Source: Candidatus Minthenecus merdequi (GTDB taxonomy: Bacteria; Bacteroidota; Bacteroidia; Bacteroidales; Paludibacteraceae). Taken from it: DNA of 9,735 nt. Within the stretch, counting starts at the first letter, position 1. Every line of letters starts with the position of its first letter. Where the stretch lies: contig JAGHVI010000189.1 in assembly GCA_018064385.1 (NCBI GenBank), positions 1 through 9,735 of the forward strand, in the 5' to 3' direction. Shown here piece by piece: positions 1 through 7,990 of this stretch. A model generated the notes under the pieces. The model saw only the letters and a program-made list of their open reading frames with translations, was not told the DNA's origin and did not search any database. The position numbers were made by a program, and so were the translations under genes.

Positions 1-30
1 AAAAATAAACTTGAAAATCGTTACAACCTG

Positions 31-46
31 ATTAATGAAACCACCC
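31..46 (-). repeat. Possible short copy of the post-stop motif, after dpp4
   Basis: Read on the minus strand, the bases directly after the dpp4 TAA are GGGTGGTTTCATTAAT. They match GGGTGGTTCTATTAAT, found just after the prfA stop, at 14 of 16 positions. The sequence then diverges, and the window ends before it can be seen whether the rest of the longer element follows. The match was made by eye and is short, so it may be chance. The identical placement right after a stop codon makes it worth recording. Nothing else is visible in positions 1-46, and no obvious hairpin-plus-T-run terminator is seen. Confidence 0.4.
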
Positions 47-2206
47 TTAAAGATTATCTTTTAAGAATTTATTGAACCTACGGTATAGGTGCAATCTTGT
101 CTCGTTACCCAAAATGCTATGGTTTTTGTTTGGGTATATCTGCATCTCGAAATCAACGCCAGCTTTTATCATATTCTCGACAAAAAGCATAGAGTGCTGA
201 ATGTGGACATTGTCGTCGGCTGTACCGTGGCAAAGGAGCAGTTTGCCTTTCAGTTGACCAGCCTTGCTGATGATTTCAGACTTCTCGTAACCTTGGTCGT
301 TGGATTGAGGAGTTTGCATAAAACGTTCAGTGTACGAACTATCGTAGAGGCGCCAGTCAGTGACAGGAGCAATGGCGATTCCTGCCTTAAATATATCACC
401 TCCACCATTAATCATACAGTTTAGAGCCATAAAGCCACCATAACTCCAACCCCATATGCATATTCTTTGAGGGTCGATGAACTCCATCTGTCCCAAAACT
501 TTAGCGGCTTCGATTTGGTCGTGAGTTTCGATGATGCCTAATTGCTTATAAGAACAGTTGCGGAAAACTCTTCCTCGTGCGCCAGTGCCGCGAGGATCAA
601 CGCAGGCGACTACATATCCCTCCATAGCGAGATACATCTCCCAATCCAAAGCAAACCTATTCTTGACCTCCTGACTTCCGGGACCAGAATATTGAACCAT
701 AACGAGAGGATATTTTTTGCCAGCTTTCATCTCCTTTGGCTTAACAATCCAAGCGTTGAGTTCTATTCCTTCCGCAGTTTTAAGGGTGAAAAACTCTTTT
801 TTTGGCAGTTGATATGCTGCAATTCTGTTTTTCAGGTCGTTATTGTCGATGATGGTGCGTATCTTCTTGCCTTTTGAATCGTAAAGAGTGTATATGTCAG
901 GTGTTTCGTTATCACAGAAATCGTTAATGATATATTTATCAGTTACGACAGCAGAGTGAGTACCAGGTTTACTGTCCAGGCAGGTTATGTTTCCCTTCTT
1001 GTCCAACTTATAGATATGCCTTTCGGTAGATTTTTCCTTTGTGGCTTGAAACCAGCATTCGCCTGTTTTGACATTGTAATTATAAACATCCGTCACCTCC
1101 CAGTTTCCTTTTGTCAGTTGTTTGAGCATTCTACCATTTTGATTATACATAAAAATATGTTTCCAGCCATCCCGTTCGCTGAGAGCCACGAACGAATTGT
1201 CTTCTGTGAAAGTTAGGCAGTTATAGTTTTCATAGTCTATGTATTCCTCTTCTTTCTCCCTAACGAGGACTGTTGCAACTCCCGAGCGGGCATTTACAGC
1301 AAGGAGGTCCAACTCAGTTTGGTTGCGGTTCATTCTGACCAAAGCAAAAACGTCTGGGTTATTCGTCCATTTCATAATAGGGAAATAAATTTCGTTACCC
1401 TCGCCGCAATCCATCTGTTTTGTTGTACGATTTTCAATATCATAGACGAGGACAGAAACAGAAGAATTTGTCTCGCCAGCCTTTGGGTACTTGTATTTGT
1501 AAGACTTATCGTAAGGATAATCATACTTATCGAAAGCGAACTCTTTCACATCACTTTCATCGAATCTGGTCCAAGCCAACAACTTGCTATCCTTAGACCA
1601 GACGAAACAGCAAGTCAGACCAAACTCCTCTTCATAAACCCAGTCTGGGGTTCCGTTAATTATCTCGTTCAGTTTTCCATCCTTTGTGATTTGGACTTCG
1701 GTGTCATACATCAGTTTTTTGATAAACATATTGTTACCGCTGGCAAAAGCGACAAATCTGCCGTTAGGCGAAAAGTGAGCCATCTGTTGAGATTCCTCTT
1801 TGTCGCTAAGAGATTCGAGTTCGTTACGTGACACATTGTAGATGAAATAGGCAGTATTGAAACTGCGGCGGTAGATATAGTTACGTTCTGTGCTTACGAG
1901 GATACGGTTTTCGGTAGAATCAAACTCGTAACCAGTTATACTTTTGATTTTTGCACCTTTTGTGTTTTCGACATCAAGCAAAGTCTTTTCAGCTTTACCT
2001 GTTTTGAAATTGTACATAACGATTTTCTTGCCTTCATCAGCCAACATAGTGTAGTGTTCGCCGTCAGACATAGCTTTCAGTTCATTCATTCTCTCAGGTC
2101 GTAGCGAACGAGAAGTGAAAGCTTTCAGATACTCTTCAGATTTTTCCCCTGACGAAGTTAAAGTAGCAAACATCAAGGCAATGAGTAATAAAATGTTATT
2201 TTTCAT
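47..2206 (-). CDS. Dipeptidyl peptidase IV (S9B family serine peptidase), exported
   Basis: This 719-residue protein should release N-terminal Xaa-Pro (and Xaa-Ala) dipeptides from peptides in the periplasm. A signal peptide covers about residues 1-19 and has no lipobox cysteine. The N-terminal beta-propeller spans about 75-460 and carries the DWVYEEE motif at 188-194, whose acidic pair binds the substrate amino terminus in DPP-IV. The alpha/beta-hydrolase domain spans about 495-719. Catalytic residues are Ser588 in GWSYGG, Asp664 in HGTADDNVH and His696 in NKNHS. Tyr506 in QYSGPG matches the oxyanion-hole tyrosine. The Asp-to-His spacing of 32 equals that of human DPP4. The ATG lies 30 bp after the porZ stop with an A/T-rich leader and no evident Shine-Dalgarno, so it is probably the last gene of the rdgB-porZ-dpp4 operon. 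No T9SS C-terminal sorting domain is present, so I infer a periplasmic rather than surface location. S9B paralogues differ in specificity, so the exact substrate is less certain than the family. Confidence 0.95.
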   Translation of the reverse strand: MKNNILLLIALMFATLTSSGEKSEEYLKAFTSRSLRPERMNELKAMSDGEHYTMLADEGKKIVMYNFKTGKAEKTLLDVENTKGAKIKSITGYEFDSTENRILVSTERNYIYRRSFNTAYFIYNVSRNELESLSDKEESQQMAHFSPNGRFVAFASGNNMFIKKLMYDTEVQITKDGKLNEIINGTPDWVYEEEFGLTCCFVWSKDSKLLAWTRFDESDVKEFAFDKYDYPYDKSYKYKYPKAGETNSSVSVLVYDIENRTTKQMDCGEGNEIYFPIMKWTNNPDVFALVRMNRNQTELDLLAVNARSGVATVLVREKEEEYIDYENYNCLTFTEDNSFVALSERDGWKHIFMYNQNGRMLKQLTKGNWEVTDVYNYNVKTGECWFQATKEKSTERHIYKLDKKGNITCLDSKPGTHSAVVTDKYIINDFCDNETPDIYTLYDSKGKKIRTIIDNNDLKNRIAAYQLPKKEFFTLKTAEGIELNAWIVKPKEMKAGKKYPLVMVQYSGPGSQEVKNRFALDWEMYLAMEGYVVACVDPRGTGARGRVFRNCSYKQLGIIETHDQIEAAKVLGQMEFIDPQRICIWGWSYGGFMALNCMINGGGDIFKAGIAIAPVTDWRLYDSSYTERFMQTPQSNDQGYEKSEIISKAGQLKGKLLLCHGTADDNVHIQHSMLFVENMIKAGVDFEMQIYPNKNHSILGNETRLHLYRRFNKFLKDNL

Positions 2207-2236
2207 AATATTGTTGAGATATTTTCTAAGATATAG

Positions 2237-4528
2237 TTAATCACGTCTGATAACGAGAATCTTGCAAGTTCCTTTTTTCTTTCCGTCAACGAAGCATATT
2301 GCAAAATAAACACCGCTTGCGATGTCACCTCTGTCCCAGGTAGCAGTTCCGCCATTTGACATTGTCTCGAAAACGGTTCTTCCATTAACATCGCAAATTT
2401 TCACGTGGCTTCCTTCCATCATTCCAGTTATGGTGACAACGCCATCAAAATCCGGTCTTACGGGATTAGGGAAAGCGTGAATATTGTCGAAGTTATCTTC
2501 ACCTTCAGTAGCGTCTGATCTATAACTGATGATTCCGTTACCGGTACCGAAGAAAACCTCGCCAGTCAAGTTATCTATTCCTATTGAAGTTATGGAATTA
2601 GACAGTAGAGGAGAATTTTCAGTAGTGAAGTGTTCAATTGTCTCTTGTCCGTCAGCTGACACCAGGAAAACGCCATTTTCTGTTCCGAACCATTTTCTGT
2701 TTCCACCGTCAATAGCAATAGCGTTAATAGTCTCAGTTCCCAATAGATAGTCTGCCAAATTTGACCCATCGTTTCTTGAAATTTTCACTCTGTTACATTT
2801 GAAACCCGAGTCAAAGATTTTAGCTCTTCGATTTATAGTAAAGAGACCAGCCGTTGTTCCTACCCAGATTTTGCCATCGTGGTCTTGGGCAATGCTCCTC
2901 AGCAAATTCTCGCTGAAGGCAATTCTCTTTCCGTCCTGGTCAGTCACCGAAGTCAGCACTCTGGTCTGGTCATCGGTGACATCATCCAATGTTCCATTAT
3001 CGTCAAAGACAAAAAGCATTGAATTAGTAGAATTAGTATAACGTGGGCAGAGAACATACTTCCGAGTTTTGATGTCCTTATCTATCAGTATATCCTGGAG
3101 TGTTTCAAGTCCAGCCAAGCCTGTATGAGCCATTTTATGCCAAGTGCCGTTACTTTCAATGCATTTGATTGGATATTCGCCGCAGTTGGTCATCCACAAT
3201 CTTCCTTTGTCATCGTAGGTCAGGCCGTCAACGCGCATATAGTAATACCTTGCGTCACCAGGAAGCACAGTCTCAATCGGAGAATTGTCCATTGAATAGA
3301 TTGAAGCGAGAGCATTGCCTTTATACTCAGAAAGTCCACCGCCAAAACTTGCCACCCAAAAATGGGATATATCCTTAGGGTCAATAGCCACATCTACGAA
3401 ATCGAAAGCCCAAGCGCCTGTAAAATATTGATTGAGAGAACTGCTTGATATGTGATTCCATCTTTCGTTCTCCATCCATGATATATCACCGGCTCTATTG
3501 TAATTCACGGCAAACCTACCGCCGGGGACTGTCATAACACGGCCATTGAGACTTTTTATACGCCAAGCGTAATTAGTTGCGGGACCCTCGATGTAATAAT
3601 GAGACTCTTCGCCATTTTGTTGTTGCTTGATAATGTTGCTATTAGCAGAGTACCAAAGATTACCGTCTTCGCATGTGGCAGCCTGAGGATTTCCTGGTAA
3701 CTTTTGGTAAGTTCTTTTTCCTTTTACAGACAATCTGCCGTCCGAGTACTTTGTGAAAAGGCAATCGCCATCTGTCCAAACAGAAATCACGTTGCTTTCG
3801 ACAAAAGACCAAGAATTTGCTGATTTCTTCCAGAGGGAAGAGTCGTTCTTGAGGATATAAAGAGTATCGCCAAACATTGACAATTCCTTATTGCTTCCAT
3901 TCGGTGAGGTAATCTCCGTCCAGTTTTTGTAATTCATCAGGTTATCCTGTCCGATAACACCTTGAAGCAGACAGGTGTCAGTCAAAGCGAACAAGGTATC
4001 CTGTTTAATGCTTATTCCAAGAACATTGCAAGAACTTCCATCTCTACCCAAAATATAAGTGTCACCGAACTCCATTTTAGACAGGTTGATAGATGTAATA
4101 CCAAAACCGCAAGCCAGATAAGCTTTTCCACCGCGGCATGCCATAGCATTGATGTTCTTGCTACCGTTTATGCTTTTGTGGCTTAGGTCACAGATATTCT
4201 GCACATTACCATCATCATCCAAGACATCGATGTTAGCATTGCTGTATGCGATGAGAACCTTATTGCTTCCTTCGACAATAAAAATCTTGTGGATATTATT
4301 GTCGTTCATGCCTGTAATTTTAGAATAAGTTCGAACCTCGCCATAATTGTCAACCGAAAACAGAGCACCATCAGCCATTCCATATACAATACCCTTACCA
4401 GCGACCAGTTGTTTTATTGAATTATAAGAAAAGTGCGTACGCCATCCTTCCATTGGCAGTTGTGCAAAGATACCGACAGAATATAGGAGCAACAAAGCTG
4501 TGAGGTTATATTTGTGCAAACGGTTCAT
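2237..4528 (-). CDS. porZ: PorZ-type T9SS attachment-complex protein (beta-propellers plus C-terminal sorting-like domain)
   Basis: This 763-residue protein resembles PorZ, a cell-surface part of the T9SS attachment complex with PorU, PorV and PorQ. In Porphyromonas PorZ binds anionic LPS and helps anchor secreted cargo. A signal peptide covers residues 1-22 (IFA|QLP). The mature N-terminus (GWRTHFSYN, about 28-36) and the following blades match the PorZ N-terminal propeller. Two-component-regulator-propeller blades are clear later, such as DGKIWVGTTAGLF (551-563) and RKWFGTENGVF (611-621). The last ~80 residues (from FPNPVRP, 686) form the Ig-like CTD fold, with the SNGGTATWD and SGVYFA segments typical of PorZ. 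The frame is open 30 codons further upstream, but those codons overlap rdgB. I chose ATG 4528 because the signal peptide follows at once and AGGA precedes it, 13 bp after the rdgB stop. The family's alternative label is 'two-component regulator propeller protein'; no kinase or DNA-binding domain is present. Confidence 0.85.
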   Translation of the reverse strand: MNRLHKYNLTALLLLYSVGIFAQLPMEGWRTHFSYNSIKQLVAGKGIVYGMADGALFSVDNYGEVRTYSKITGMNDNNIHKIFIVEGSNKVLIAYSNANIDVLDDDGNVQNICDLSHKSINGSKNINAMACRGGKAYLACGFGITSINLSKMEFGDTYILGRDGSSCNVLGISIKQDTLFALTDTCLLQGVIGQDNLMNYKNWTEITSPNGSNKELSMFGDTLYILKNDSSLWKKSANSWSFVESNVISVWTDGDCLFTKYSDGRLSVKGKRTYQKLPGNPQAATCEDGNLWYSANSNIIKQQQNGEESHYYIEGPATNYAWRIKSLNGRVMTVPGGRFAVNYNRAGDISWMENERWNHISSSSLNQYFTGAWAFDFVDVAIDPKDISHFWVASFGGGLSEYKGNALASIYSMDNSPIETVLPGDARYYYMRVDGLTYDDKGRLWMTNCGEYPIKCIESNGTWHKMAHTGLAGLETLQDILIDKDIKTRKYVLCPRYTNSTNSMLFVFDDNGTLDDVTDDQTRVLTSVTDQDGKRIAFSENLLRSIAQDHDGKIWVGTTAGLFTINRRAKIFDSGFKCNRVKISRNDGSNLADYLLGTETINAIAIDGGNRKWFGTENGVFLVSADGQETIEHFTTENSPLLSNSITSIGIDNLTGEVFFGTGNGIISYRSDATEGEDNFDNIHAFPNPVRPDFDGVVTITGMMEGSHVKICDVNGRTVFETMSNGGTATWDRGDIASGVYFAICFVDGKKKGTCKILVIRRD

Positions 4529-4541
4529 TCCTAAAAAATAG

Positions 4542-5117
4542 TTATAACTTTTTGAGCAGTTCCTTGATAGCATTAGCGCGGTGAGACATTTTGTTTTTTG
4601 TCTCGGCAGGCAACTCACCGAAACTCAAAGTTTCGCCATCAGGTATAAAAATTGGGTCGTAACCAAAGCCGCCCTTGCCATTCATTTTTTCAGTTATAAA
4701 TCCGCGCACTTCGCCTTGGAAATAGCGTATTCCGTTTTTTGAGATAAGAGCCAAAACAGTGACAAACCTTGCATCTCGTTTGGTGATGCCATCCATTTTT
4801 TTCAACAACTTATCGATATTGTCTTGTGAAGAGCAGCCTTCGCCTGCATATCTGGCAGACCAAACGCCTGGTTCTCCGTCAAGAGCCTCAACCTCAAGAC
4901 CAGAGTCGTCAGCCATCACATCGTATTTTCCTTCAATCTTATCAAACACGTACGAAGCTTTCTGCCTTGCATTCTCTGTGAAAGTTGTACCAGTTTCCGG
5001 TATTTCGTCGTGCAAATCAATCTCGTCAAGGGAAATCAAAGTCATCTTATCGCCAAGCATTGCTTTGAATTCTTCGAGTTTATGCTTGTTATGTGTTGCC
5101 AATACTATGGTTTTCAT
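4542..5117 (-). CDS. rdgB: XTP/dITP diphosphatase (RdgB/HAM1 family)
   Basis: This 191-residue cytosolic enzyme hydrolyses non-canonical purine triphosphates (ITP, dITP, XTP) to monophosphate and pyrophosphate, keeping deaminated purines out of DNA and RNA. Its length is normal for the family. Motifs in order are the substrate-binding ATHNKHKLEEF (7-17), the ADDSGLEVEALDGEPGVWSARYAG region (69-92) with acidic residues D70/D71 for metal binding and catalysis, GGFGYDPIF (149-157) and MSHRANAI (177-184). The frame runs open 92 codons further upstream, but that extension crosses the promoter region and the divergent gene and resembles nothing. The ATG at 5117 starts directly at the family's N-terminus. 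It is the first gene of the minus-strand operon with porZ and dpp4. The promoter just upstream leaves a leader of roughly 20 nt. Confidence 0.96.
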   Translation of the reverse strand: MKTIVLATHNKHKLEEFKAMLGDKMTLISLDEIDLHDEIPETGTTFTENARQKASYVFDKIEGKYDVMADDSGLEVEALDGEPGVWSARYAGEGCSSQDNIDKLLKKMDGITKRDARFVTVLALISKNGIRYFQGEVRGFITEKMNGKGGFGYDPIFIPDGETLSFGELPAETKNKMSHRANAIKELLKKL

Positions 5118-5144
5118 GGTTTTATGTTTTTTCTGATACAACTT

Positions 5145-5176
5145 GCAAATATACGCATTTATCCTCAAATCACCAA
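5145..5176 (-). promoter_or_regulatory. Bacteroidetes-type promoter for the rdgB-porZ-dpp4 operon
   Basis: On the minus strand the -7 element TATATTTGC (5145-5153) matches TAnnTTTGY exactly. TTG at 5174-5176 lies 20 bp upstream as the -33 element. Transcription would begin near 5138, about 20 nt before the rdgB ATG. It was called from consensus and spacing only. Confidence 0.65.
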
Positions 5177-5219
5177 CATTTTTGTCTTTTATTTTATATA
5201 TGTATATTTTTTTCAAAGG

Positions 5220-5253
5220 TTGCCTTGCTTTCAAATTTTTTTTGTAACTTTGC
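5220..5253 (+). promoter_or_regulatory. Divergent Bacteroidetes-type promoter for the SDR gene
   Basis: The -7 element TAACTTTGC (5245-5253) matches TAnnTTTGY exactly and lies 27 bp before the ATG at 5281. The -33 element is less clear: TTG occurs at 5220-5222 (22-bp spacer) and 5225-5227 (17-bp spacer), either side of the usual ~20. The promoter is back-to-back with the rdgB one in a T-rich 163-bp gap, so the two genes may influence each other or share a regulator. Confidence 0.6.
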
Positions 5254-5280
5254 CAAATCATTTTGCTTAATTCAGATTCT

Positions 5281-6789
5281 ATGAAAAAGGTCTTTATATC
5301 AGGTGCTACAGGGCACATGGGTTTTGCTACCCTACAGGAATTTCTCAGACGAACTGACCATTTCCGTGTCATTGTTCTTGCGCGTGACAGCAAGAAAAAT
5401 CACAAAAAACTTGCTCCTTACCTTGACAAGATTGATGTTGTCTGGGGAGACCTCACCCATTATGAAGATGTTCAGAAAGCGGTCGATGGAGCAGATTATG
5501 TATTGCACATAGGCGGTTTGGTTTCGCCTGCGACAGACTATTATCCAAACAGAACACGTTTAGTAAACGTTACCGCAGCTACAAATATAGTCAAGGCAGT
5601 TCTTGCGCAGCCAAATCCTGATAAAGTAAAAGTCTGCTACATAGGTTCGGTGGCACAGACTTCGGACCGCAACGAACCAATTCATTGGGGACGGACTGGA
5701 GACCCTATCTCGATTTCGGTATATGACCATTATGCGATATCAAAAACGATTTGTGAACGCATCTTTGTAGAATCAGGTTTGAAAAATTGGGTTTCATTGC
5801 GCCAGTCAGGAATTCTTTATCCAGATATAGTCAAAAACTTTGACCCTATAATGTTTCATGTGCCGCTCAGAGGAGTTTTGGAATGGGCAACAGTTGAAGA
5901 CTCAGCACGTTGTATGGCTAATCTGTGCGAGGATAATGTATCTGACGAATTTTGGTGTAGGTTCTACAACATAAGTTCCGGTGCAGAATATCGGCTTTCG
6001 AATTACGAATTTGAGCAATTGTTGCTTGGAGCGATTCATGCTCCAGCTCCTGAAAAATGTTTTGACCCTGAATGGTTTGTCCTCCGCAACTTTCATGGTC
6101 AATGGTACGAAGATGCTGACGTACTGGAAAACTATTTACATTTCCGAGAGAATTTGCCAGTTAAAGAATACTTCAAGCGAATGGCGCGTCAGTTGCCATG
6201 GTTCTACCAGCTTGCAGGACTTTGTCCTTCATTCATCTTCAAAATGGTGCTTCGTCCGCTTGCCAACACCAAAAAATTTGGTACTCAGTGGTGGATAAAG
6301 AACAACGATGAAGACAGGATAGTTGCATACTATGGCTCGCGGGAGGCTTGGAAAAACATCAAACCTTGGAAAGAGCAGAACCTTTCTCGACCTTCGGACA
6401 AACCGTTGCATCTGAACCATGGATATGACGAATCGAAACCGCGTGAACAATGGAACATAGAAGATATGCGTCAGGCAGCAGCATTCCGTGGAGGAAAATG
6501 TTTGTCAGAAACAATGACAGTCGGAGATTGGCGAACTCCTCTTGAATGGGAATGTCAGTTCGGTCATCGATTCAAAGCGTCACCTGCTCTCATACTTTTA
6601 GGTGGACATTGGTGTCCTGAATGTCTTCCAGCACCTTGGAATTACGGTGAGATAGCCAAAGGTAATCCATTCTTTGCTCAGGTATGGAATCCTCTTCATC
6701 CAAACGAAGAGCCAAGGGTTTATGAAGAGTCCATTCTTCAAGGATGGAATGGTGATATTGCGCATCCATTTGACAAAAGACAGTATTGA
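5281..6789 (+). CDS. NAD(P)-dependent extended-SDR/epimerase-like protein with C-terminal zinc-finger-like module
   Basis: This 502-residue protein has two visible parts. Residues 1 to about 255 form an extended short-chain dehydrogenase/epimerase fold. GATGHMG (8-14) is the GxxGxxG dinucleotide site, GDL (56-58) follows beta-3, Ser123 lies in IGSVAQ, and Y151xxxK155 is the catalytic pair. It could be an NAD(P)-dependent epimerase, dehydratase or reductase; the substrate cannot be read from the sequence. Residues about 260-400 are unrecognised. Residues 404-448 (GGKCLS, then LEWECQFGH, then GGHWCPEC) resemble the Cys/His zinc-ribbon or treble-clef repeats seen in DUF4379-like proteins; C407, C425, H429, C445 and C448 are candidate metal ligands. 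A Trp- and Pro-rich tail follows. Most SDR epimerases are 300-350 residues, so this is a long variant. I chose ATG 5281 over an in-frame TTG six codons upstream because MKKVFISGATG is the normal SDR N-terminus. No signal peptide is seen, so it is probably cytosolic. Confidence 0.85.
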   Translation: MKKVFISGATGHMGFATLQEFLRRTDHFRVIVLARDSKKNHKKLAPYLDKIDVVWGDLTHYEDVQKAVDGADYVLHIGGLVSPATDYYPNRTRLVNVTAATNIVKAVLAQPNPDKVKVCYIGSVAQTSDRNEPIHWGRTGDPISISVYDHYAISKTICERIFVESGLKNWVSLRQSGILYPDIVKNFDPIMFHVPLRGVLEWATVEDSARCMANLCEDNVSDEFWCRFYNISSGAEYRLSNYEFEQLLLGAIHAPAPEKCFDPEWFVLRNFHGQWYEDADVLENYLHFRENLPVKEYFKRMARQLPWFYQLAGLCPSFIFKMVLRPLANTKKFGTQWWIKNNDEDRIVAYYGSREAWKNIKPWKEQNLSRPSDKPLHLNHGYDESKPREQWNIEDMRQAAAFRGGKCLSETMTVGDWRTPLEWECQFGHRFKASPALILLGGHWCPECLPAPWNYGEIAKGNPFFAQVWNPLHPNEEPRVYEESILQGWNGDIAHPFDKRQY

Positions 6790-6794
6790 TAGAT

Positions 6795-6808
6795 AGTTCT
6801 GATTCACC
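6795..6808 (+). repeat. Possible partial copy of the post-stop motif, after the SDR gene
   Basis: AGTTCT followed by GATTCACC starts five bases after the SDR TGA. The copy after the PCMD gene reads AGTTCT, ATAA, ATTCACC. The match is therefore two blocks with a short internal difference. It is weaker than the copies around prfA and could be chance. The remaining intergenic sequence to 6869 shows neither a convincing promoter nor a terminator. Confidence 0.3.
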
Positions 6809-6869
6809 ATTGCTGTTTCAGTAAGAGACGTAGATTAAGTCATCTTGAAGCAACAAAAACATAAAAATA

Positions 6870-7832
6870 ATGAATAAGACAAAACTCAAATTCGTTTTAT
6901 TCTTAATTACCGCCTATCCTATTTTAACCTACTGCCAAGAACGAATAGTTCCAATAAATTTTGGAGATATGGAAACTTGGGCAGTTCGGTACATCAAAGA
7001 GTCCTCACTACTTGGAGGAAAAACAAAAATTCTCTATAACCTTGGTCCGACAGACACCATTCGTCAGAACAAGGCATACAACTTTCGCAAGACAATCTGG
7101 GGCATATCAAATGCGTATGCGAGTCCTGCGGGAATAGACAAAGCGGCAACTTCAACGCAGCCAGAGCGAAGAGGTAACGGCTACTGTGCACGACTTGACA
7201 CACGAATAGAGACGGTCAAAGTGCTTGGGTTTATAGATATTGAGGTATGCATTGCTGGTTCACTCTTTATGGGAGATGTCTGTGAACCTGTCAAAAGTGC
7301 CAGTGATCCATACTCGTCAATCAATGTTGGTTATCCGTTCACAGGAAAACCGAAAGCGTTGCTTTTTGACATAAAAGCCAGAGTAAGTCCAGAGCGCAAA
7401 GTGCTCAAGGCAACGGGGTTTGGCTCGAAAAAATGGTTTGAGGGACACGATGAACCTGAGGTTTATGTCTATCTGCAAAAGCGATGGGAAGACAAAGACG
7501 GCAACATATATGCAAAACGCATAGGCACAGTCAGAAAACGTTTCGCATCCTCAATTCCGGAATGGCATAACGATTATCGGCTTAATATAGACTACGGAGA
7601 TATAACAAAAAAGCCTTATTTCAAGGAATATATGGGGCTGTTTCCTGCGGGAGGACAATTCAAAGCGCGAAACTCGAAAGGCAAGATGGTTCCAATAAAA
7701 GAAGTGGGGTGGGGAAGTCCAGACGACAAACCTACGCATGTCATCCTTATGATTACAGGAGGGTGTTATCCAGCATTTTATGGATACCCAGGCAATGCAT
7801 TGTGGATAGACAACCTAAGATGGGTATATTGA
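6870..7832 (+). CDS. Exported PCMD-domain protein (putative carbohydrate metabolism domain)
   Basis: This 320-residue protein has an N-terminal hydrophobic signal (about residues 6-21). Cys22 (LTYC) gives only a poor lipobox, so it may be cleaved by signal peptidase I or, less likely, lipidated. The mature part matches the PCMD family in order: a tryptophan-containing start (NFGDMETWAV), GNGYCARLDT, GSLFMGD, GYPFTGKPKALLFDIK, EVYVYLQK, IGTVRKRF, and a C-terminal KPTHVILMITGG leading to ALWIDNLRWVY. PCMD domains are beta-sandwich modules in surface or periplasmic proteins of Bacteroidetes, often near glycan-use loci. Their ligand is generally not established, and no SusC/SusD pair or glycosidase lies nearby here. 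The start codon follows an A-rich leader, 80 bp after the SDR stop, and the gene could be co-transcribed with SDR. No T9SS sorting domain is seen. Family call firm, function unknown. Confidence 0.8.
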   Translation: MNKTKLKFVLFLITAYPILTYCQERIVPINFGDMETWAVRYIKESSLLGGKTKILYNLGPTDTIRQNKAYNFRKTIWGISNAYASPAGIDKAATSTQPERRGNGYCARLDTRIETVKVLGFIDIEVCIAGSLFMGDVCEPVKSASDPYSSINVGYPFTGKPKALLFDIKARVSPERKVLKATGFGSKKWFEGHDEPEVYVYLQKRWEDKDGNIYAKRIGTVRKRFASSIPEWHNDYRLNIDYGDITKKPYFKEYMGLFPAGGQFKARNSKGKMVPIKEVGWGSPDDKPTHVILMITGGCYPAFYGYPGNALWIDNLRWVY

Positions 7833-7913
7833 GGTGAGTTCTATAAATTCACCGTTAAGGAAATAAATTAAGGAGAGAGACAAATAAACTTTTTGGTGCT
7901 TTTGGCGTTTCTT
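7833..7913 (+). repeat. Post-stop intergenic element, copy 1 (PCMD-prfA gap), with hairpin
   Basis: This element starts on the base after the PCMD TGA and has a counterpart at 9083-9165. Shared blocks are TTCTATnAATTCA at 7839-7851, CGTTAAG at 7853-7859, ATAAACTTTTTGGTG at 7884-7898 (15 of 15) and GTTTCTT at 7907-7913. Spacing between the blocks is kept to within one base. In this copy 7833-7840 (GGTGAGTT) pairs with 7846-7853 (AATTCACC) around a 5-nt loop, an 8-bp stem with one G-U pair. No T-run follows, so it is not a canonical terminator. Its role is unknown; 3'-end processing, termination, regulation of prfA or a dispersed repeat are all possible. The rest of the gap to 7990 holds no clear promoter. 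Confidence 0.7.
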
Positions 7914-7990
7914 ACAGCAATCTGCTCAAAACAAACTCCAAAAAAACCTCAAAATGAATTTATGGAGGTCACTTTGAAAAACAACAACAG

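Noticed and set aside
47..300. T9SS sorting domain on DPP-IV.
   Set aside because: The protein ends right after the hydrolase domain (FNKFLKDNL) with no Ig-like CTD, so a T9SS substrate is unlikely.
89..1831. Several plus-strand open frames opposite dpp4.
   Set aside because: They have no recognisable domains and lie antisense to a fully convincing S9B peptidase, so they are shadows. The same holds for the frames opposite porZ, the SDR gene and prfA.
4529..4618. A 30-codon N-terminal extension of PorZ.
   Set aside because: It overlaps the rdgB C-terminus in another frame and would place residues before a clear signal peptide that starts at ATG 4528.
5263..5280. TTG start six codons upstream of the SDR gene.
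   Set aside because: The ATG at 5281 directly precedes the Rossmann beta strand as in other SDRs, and the TTG would sit very near the predicted transcription start.
5118..5393. A 92-codon N-terminal extension of RdgB.
   Set aside because: It runs through the promoter region and into the divergent SDR gene. The family N-terminus begins exactly at ATG 5117.
6810..6839. Promoter for the PCMD gene (TTG plus TAGATTAAG).
   Set aside because: The -7 element matches poorly and the spacer is 18 bp, so co-transcription with the SDR gene is as likely.
7960..7990. prfA promoter at TCACTTTG (7969-7976).
   Set aside because: It misses the TA of the -7 consensus and has no TTG about 20 bp upstream.
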